A stretch of DNA of 8,476 nucleotides from Candidatus Omnitrophota bacterium (GTDB lineage Bacteria > Omnitrophota > Gorgyraeia > Gygaellales > Profunditerraquicolaceae). Below the pieces are notes generated by a model that saw nothing but the letters and a program-made list of their open reading frames with translations, did not search any database and had not been told where the DNA came from. How positions within the stretch are numbered: the first letter of the stretch is position 1; every line of letters begins with the position of its first letter. The position numbers were made by a program, and so were the translations under genes. Location: positions 1 through 8,476 of the forward strand of contig CAIVOB010000132.1 in NCBI GenBank assembly GCA_903907475.1, in the 5' to 3' direction. Positions 6,116 through 8,476 of this stretch are shown here, piece by piece.

Positions 6116-6536
6116 TTTTTAAAGAATTTTTTTCCGGCCAGCTCATTGTCAGGCATGCGGAAACTAAATATTTAGTCAAGTCTCCGGGACCGGAAGCCGG
6201 ATTAATTTCCTGTTCATAACTATATTCTTTATTAGGGGATTTTATAATTTCCGCGGGAGAAGAAGAGCTTGTAGCTCCTTTTAAACTTGCGAATTCTAAA
6301 TTTTCAAATTTTTCTTTAGCCAGAATTAAAGCGGCAACATTATTTTGTACTGTGTTGGCACCCCGCAAAGCCAAAATATAAGAATTGGCTACTGCCGTTA
6401 AACCAATCCCAAGAATAAGCACGCTAATCATTACTTCCACCAAAGTAAACCCCGTTAGAGACATCTTGCCACAGGCAAACGACCAATGCCTCCGATATTT
6501 AGTCTCTAACGGGGTAAAAGCGCGAAAATTTCGCAA
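6078..6536 (-). CDS. gspI: Type II secretion minor pseudopilin GspI with an insertion in its leader
   Basis: A type IV pilin-like protein whose mature part starts FTLVEVMISVLILGIGLTAV, followed by QNNVAALILAKEKFENLE, typical of GspI. It would form the pseudopilus tip with GspJ and GspK. The leader is unusually long (about 32 residues) because a 69-nt, 23-codon insert separates RAFT from the real cleavage site SLTG before FTLVE. I chose TTG at 6536 because GGAG (6548-6545) lies 8 nt before it; an in-frame GTG at 6545 overlaps that GGAG motif. An ATG inside the insert (6464) would give MSLTG before FTLVE and a 128-residue protein of normal GspI length, with the same mature product. The gene overlaps or abuts the gspG stop and overlaps gspJ. 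No gspH lies between gspG and gspI. Confidence 0.85.
   Translation of the reverse strand: MRNFRAFTPLETKYRRHWSFACGKMSLTGFTLVEVMISVLILGIGLTAVANSYILALRGANTVQNNVAALILAKEKFENLEFASLKGATSSSSPAEIIKSPNKEYSYEQEINPASGPGDLTKYLVSACLTMSWPEKNSLKNVTLATYLLKQK
6446..6518. mobile_element. 65-bp MITE-like inverted-repeat insert with TTTA duplication inside gspI
   Basis: The core (6450-6514) has 13-bp perfect terminal inverted repeats, CCCCGTTAGAGAC and GTCTCTAACGGGG read on the minus strand. They extend to 14 bp if the flanking A/T pair is counted. The core is flanked by TTTA on each side (6518-6515 and 6449-6446), consistent with a 4-bp target duplication. Core plus one TTTA is 69 nt, exactly 23 codons, so the gspI frame is kept. 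Deleting it joins GCT to TTT ACT TTG GTG GAA, restoring AFTLVE, the same motif as in gspJ. An inner hairpin TTGCC-TGT-GGCAA (6478-6466), a GGAGG (6493-6489) and an in-frame ATG (6464) lie inside. No transposase is encoded. Confidence 0.65.
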
Positions 6537-6537
6537 A

Positions 6538-6936
6538 TTATTCACTCCAGTTTACCACATCATCAGCCGTGTCCGGCTTTCCATCACTGCCCATCGAGGA
6601 AAGATCATAACTATCAGTATTATGTTCACCCGGAGCTTTATAAATATAAACTTTACCCCAGGGATCAATGGGTTTTTTCTTTAAATAGGGGCCTTTCCAA
6701 TTTCCGGCATCCGCTCCGGAATTAGTTCTTAAATAATCCAGTGCTTCCGGATAATGCCCGGTGTCCATTTCATAAAGATCCAAAGCTAACGGAATACTTG
6801 AGCTAATATCGGTTTTTGCCGCTTGCGCGCGCGCCTGCTCAGAACGGCCCGCCAAACGCGGAACTACCATCGCCGATAAAACTCCAATAATAATTACCAC
6901 CAACATTAACTCAATCAAAGTAAACCCTTTTTTCAT
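6538..6936 (-). CDS. gspG: Type II secretion major pseudopilin GspG
   Basis: A 132-residue major pseudopilin. A very short leader MKKG precedes FTLIELMLVVIIIGVLSAMVVP with the conserved Glu at mature position 5. After the helix come the expected GspG landmarks: a DISSSIPLALDLYEMDTGHYP stretch, GPYLKKKPIDPWGKVYIY, and the C-terminal SYDLSSMGSDGKPDTADDVVNW, whose Asp residues form the calcium-binding loop in the family. Many copies polymerise into the periplasmic pseudopilus after cleavage and N-methylation by the prepilin peptidase. I prefer the second of two adjacent ATG codons because GGAGG lies 5 nt before it and only 2 nt before the first. This strong ribosome site lies just after a 21-bp hairpin, so the gene may be expressed more strongly than its upstream neighbours. 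The stop is TAA at 6540-6538. Confidence 0.95.
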   Translation of the reverse strand: MKKGFTLIELMLVVIIIGVLSAMVVPRLAGRSEQARAQAAKTDISSSIPLALDLYEMDTGHYPEALDYLRTNSGADAGNWKGPYLKKKPIDPWGKVYIYKAPGEHNTDSYDLSSMGSDGKPDTADDVVNWSE

Positions 6937-6950
6937 CATATCCTCCCTTT

Positions 6951-7002
6951 AATTAGGGACAGAGACTATTTATTTTTAAAAAAATAGTCTCTGTCCCTAA
7001 TT
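6951..7002. repeat. Perfect 21-bp inverted repeat (hairpin) between gspM-like gene and gspG
   Basis: Arms at 6951-6971 and 6982-7002 are exact reverse complements around a 10-base A+T loop. Each arm contains AGGGACAGAGACTATTT. It starts one base after the stop of the GspM-like gene and ends a few bases before the gspG ribosome site. No T-run follows the stem in the direction of transcription, so a canonical intrinsic terminator is unlikely. It looks like a dispersed palindromic repeat (REP or MITE type) lodged in an operon gap, and the RNA could protect the downstream gspG message or cause partial termination. Confidence 0.8.
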
Positions 7003-7003
7003 A

Positions 7004-7534
7004 TTATGCGAAAGCGACGCCAATAATCACCAAATCAATTTTTAATAATCCGGTCGCTTCGTCTTTAACTGCCAAAGTTATCTTCTCAATTTGCAATAAA
7101 ATATTAGCGCCTTCAATTCCGGAAATAAAATCTAAGAAATTTTTTAACTGCCCTTCAGAACTTAAATTAATCCGATATAACGTCACCCCGCCTTTAACCT
7201 TCGTCACTCCGGCAGAATTCATATCCAATATCTGAAGCTTAGATTTTCGCGCTTCCGCTTCAATTTTACTCATCACCATCGCGGATTTATCTTCATCTGA
7301 CCCTTTAAGGCTAGAGTACCCCTCGATCTGTTTTTGCGCTTTAAGGATTTCCGTGCGATTATGCTCTAAGGCCATATATTTACGAATCGTCGCCTTAGCC
7401 TGATCAATCTCTTGAGAATAAATGCTCGTTTTATCGTACACCGGGCCTAAAACAAAGATCTTAAGCACCAGGAGGAGCAATAATACTCCGATAGAAATAA
7501 CTAGTATTTTTTCTTTTGGGTTTAATTTTCTCAT
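7004..7534 (-). CDS. GspM/PilO-like inner-membrane assembly protein
   Basis: A 176-residue bitopic membrane protein. A short basic N-terminus (MRKLNPKEK) is followed by one transmembrane segment (about residues 10-30), then a helical, coiled-coil-prone stretch (about 34-75) and a small alpha/beta domain (about 80-176) of the ferredoxin-like type seen in GspM and PilO. In those systems it pairs with GspL or PilN to link the cytoplasmic ATPase platform to the periplasmic pseudopilus. The motif content is too weak to separate GspM from PilO; the gspG-I-J-K neighbours favour GspM. Its ATG overlaps the stop of the upstream PilM/PilN-like gene (ATGA) and the ribosome site is weak, indicating coupled translation. 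Confidence 0.75.
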   Translation of the reverse strand: MRKLNPKEKILVISIGVLLLLLVLKIFVLGPVYDKTSIYSQEIDQAKATIRKYMALEHNRTEILKAQKQIEGYSSLKGSDEDKSAMVMSKIEAEARKSKLQILDMNSAGVTKVKGGVTLYRINLSSEGQLKNFLDFISGIEGANILLQIEKITLAVKDEATGLLKIDLVIIGVAFA

Positions 7535-8476
7535 TTTACAAAAATTTCAAAATCAACCACATCTTTATCTTTTAATTTCCGCCGTCGGGTATAGCGATTT
7601 TGCGCGCCCTTAAAAGTCTCTGAATTCCCCAAAGTATTCGTAAAATCCAAAATATCCGGAATTGATAAAGCATAACCTCGAATTGTAAAAGCCTTGCCGA
7701 GTTCCCAACTATAATTAGTAATCACAATATTATCCGGACACAAACGATTTAAACCATTAAGATACGTTAAAGCCGAAGCTTTCGGATCAACATATTGCCG
7801 CGCAATCTTTAATTTACTAGTAATGTCTTCTAATTCCTTAGCATCTTTACTTAAAACTACCACCCGTTTCTTTAAATCCGCGGCATAAGATTGTTTTTGC
7901 GCTAAGCGCACTAAAGCAATCCCCCCAAGCATAATTAAAACATAAATTAAACTCACTCCCAGAATCATTAACTGCTGTAATTTAAATTTCATATCCTTCT
8001 TAATTTGAATTTCCGGAAGGACAAATTTCAAATCATCTTTTGCCACCTGCGCGCTAAAACCTAATAATGCCGACAAAGAAATATCTTTGGCTCCCGTAGC
8101 CAAAAAATTATCATACTCCTTAGTCGAAAGATACTGCGCCTTCAAATTAAAATCTTTCGTTAAAATATTTTCTACCAGCTTTAATTGCGCTTCCGCGGCG
8201 CCAGTTAAAAATAGCCGCTCACAACGCGCGTCGGGTATTTCATTATTTAAAGCCACCAAAGCCTGTTTAAACTCCACGGCAAATTTTTCTTTTTCCAATA
8301 AATCTTTTAACTGTTCCGCGCCTTGCGGAATAACAACACTCGACCCTAATTTTTGATTGTGCACCAAAACCAAATCGCTGTAATTTGTATCAATATCTAA
8401 AATCATATATGAATTCGGTAAAGCAATTTTATTTCTTACCGCGTCCGTCACATAATGCACCAGCCCTTGAGAACTC
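7531..8476 (-). CDS. GspL-like PilM-PilN fusion protein, 5' end beyond the window
   Basis: The frame stays open to the window edge, so the true start is outside; a GTG at 8460 is only an internal codon in my reading. The visible 314 residues run as follows (numbered from that GTG). Residues 18-110 look like the last part of a PilM/actin-like ATPase fold: YMILDIDTNYSDLVLV matches the DIG..TTDLVIV strand pair, VVIPQGAEQL follows, and RLFLTGAAE matches the iyLtGGga motif. A linker with LKFVLPEIQ leads to one transmembrane segment (about 163-186). A coiled coil (about 190-222) and a PilN-like periplasmic domain (about 228-309, with CPDNIVITNYSWE and FTIRGYA) complete it. This single-chain arrangement is how GspL is built. 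It would recruit the GspE ATPase and pair with the adjacent GspM-like protein. Confidence 0.78.
   Translation of the reverse strand, partial: SSQGLVHYVTDAVRNKIALPNSYMILDIDTNYSDLVLVHNQKLGSSVVIPQGAEQLKDLLEKEKFAVEFKQALVALNNEIPDARCERLFLTGAAEAQLKLVENILTKDFNLKAQYLSTKEYDNFLATGAKDISLSALLGFSAQVAKDDLKFVLPEIQIKKDMKFKLQQLMILGVSLIYVLIMLGGIALVRLAQKQSYAADLKKRVVVLSKDAKELEDITSKLKIARQYVDPKASALTYLNGLNRLCPDNIVITNYSWELGKAFTIRGYALSIPDILDFTNTLGNSETFKGAQNRYTRRRKLKDKDVVDFEIFVK

Noticed and set aside
6543..6545. GTG at 6545 as the gspI start
   Set aside because: It overlaps the only Shine-Dalgarno-like motif (GGAG at 6548-6545). The TTG at 6536 has that motif at 8 nt and is a better candidate.
6951..7002. Canonical rho-independent terminator
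   Set aside because: The stem is followed by AATTAAAGGGAGG on the minus strand with no run of T, and downstream genes clearly belong to the same operon.
1..8476. CRISPR array, rRNA or complete transposase gene
   Set aside because: No regularly spaced direct repeats, no rRNA-like sequence and no transposase motifs were seen in any frame.

Overview
All convincing genes in this window lie on the minus strand, so it reads from right to left. The genome looks moderately A+T-rich, with tight gene spacing and short overlaps. It is probably a diderm bacterium, because the right half is part of a type II secretion (T2SS) or related type IV pilin operon. The mix of a PilM-PilN style GspL, a GspG-I-J-K pseudopilin set, palindromic GGGAC...CTATTT repeats and an insert-bearing prepilin leader reminds me of uncultivated Omnitrophota-like genomes. 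That is an impression from memory, not a search result.

Right half (about 8476 to 4624): a secretion/pilus operon. It begins inside a PilM/PilN-like GspL gene cut by the window edge. A GspM/PilO-like gene follows with a 4-nt overlap, then a 21-bp perfect inverted repeat, then gspG (major pseudopilin) and the overlapping minor pseudopilin genes gspI, gspJ and gspK. There is no gspH. The gspI leader contains what looks like a 65-bp inverted-repeat element inserted in frame with a TTTA duplication. Removing it restores an ordinary prepilin leader.

Middle (4623 to 4390): a 234-bp intergenic region. It holds a G+C-rich, foldable inverted-repeat element of about 85 bp (4520-4604), then a near-consensus sigma70-type promoter (TTGACA, 17 nt, TAAAAT) whose expected start point falls in a perfect 20-bp palindrome, probably an operator.

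Left half (4389 to 21): a compact five-gene operon read from that promoter. It encodes a small PCP-reductase-C-terminus-like protein, a ketopantoate-reductase-family oxidoreductase, a double-domain TIGR04076-type cysteine protein, a ketosynthase with an intact Cys-His-His triad (KS-alpha), and a second ketosynthase that has lost all three residues (KS-beta, or chain-length-factor-like). This arrangement suggests a small, non-canonical type II polyketide or specialised fatty-acid pathway. No acyl carrier protein, ketoreductase of the usual SDR type, cyclase or acyltransferase is visible, so the product is unknown. The operon ends in a partial repeat at the window edge (1-26) that resembles the arms of the hairpin near gspG.
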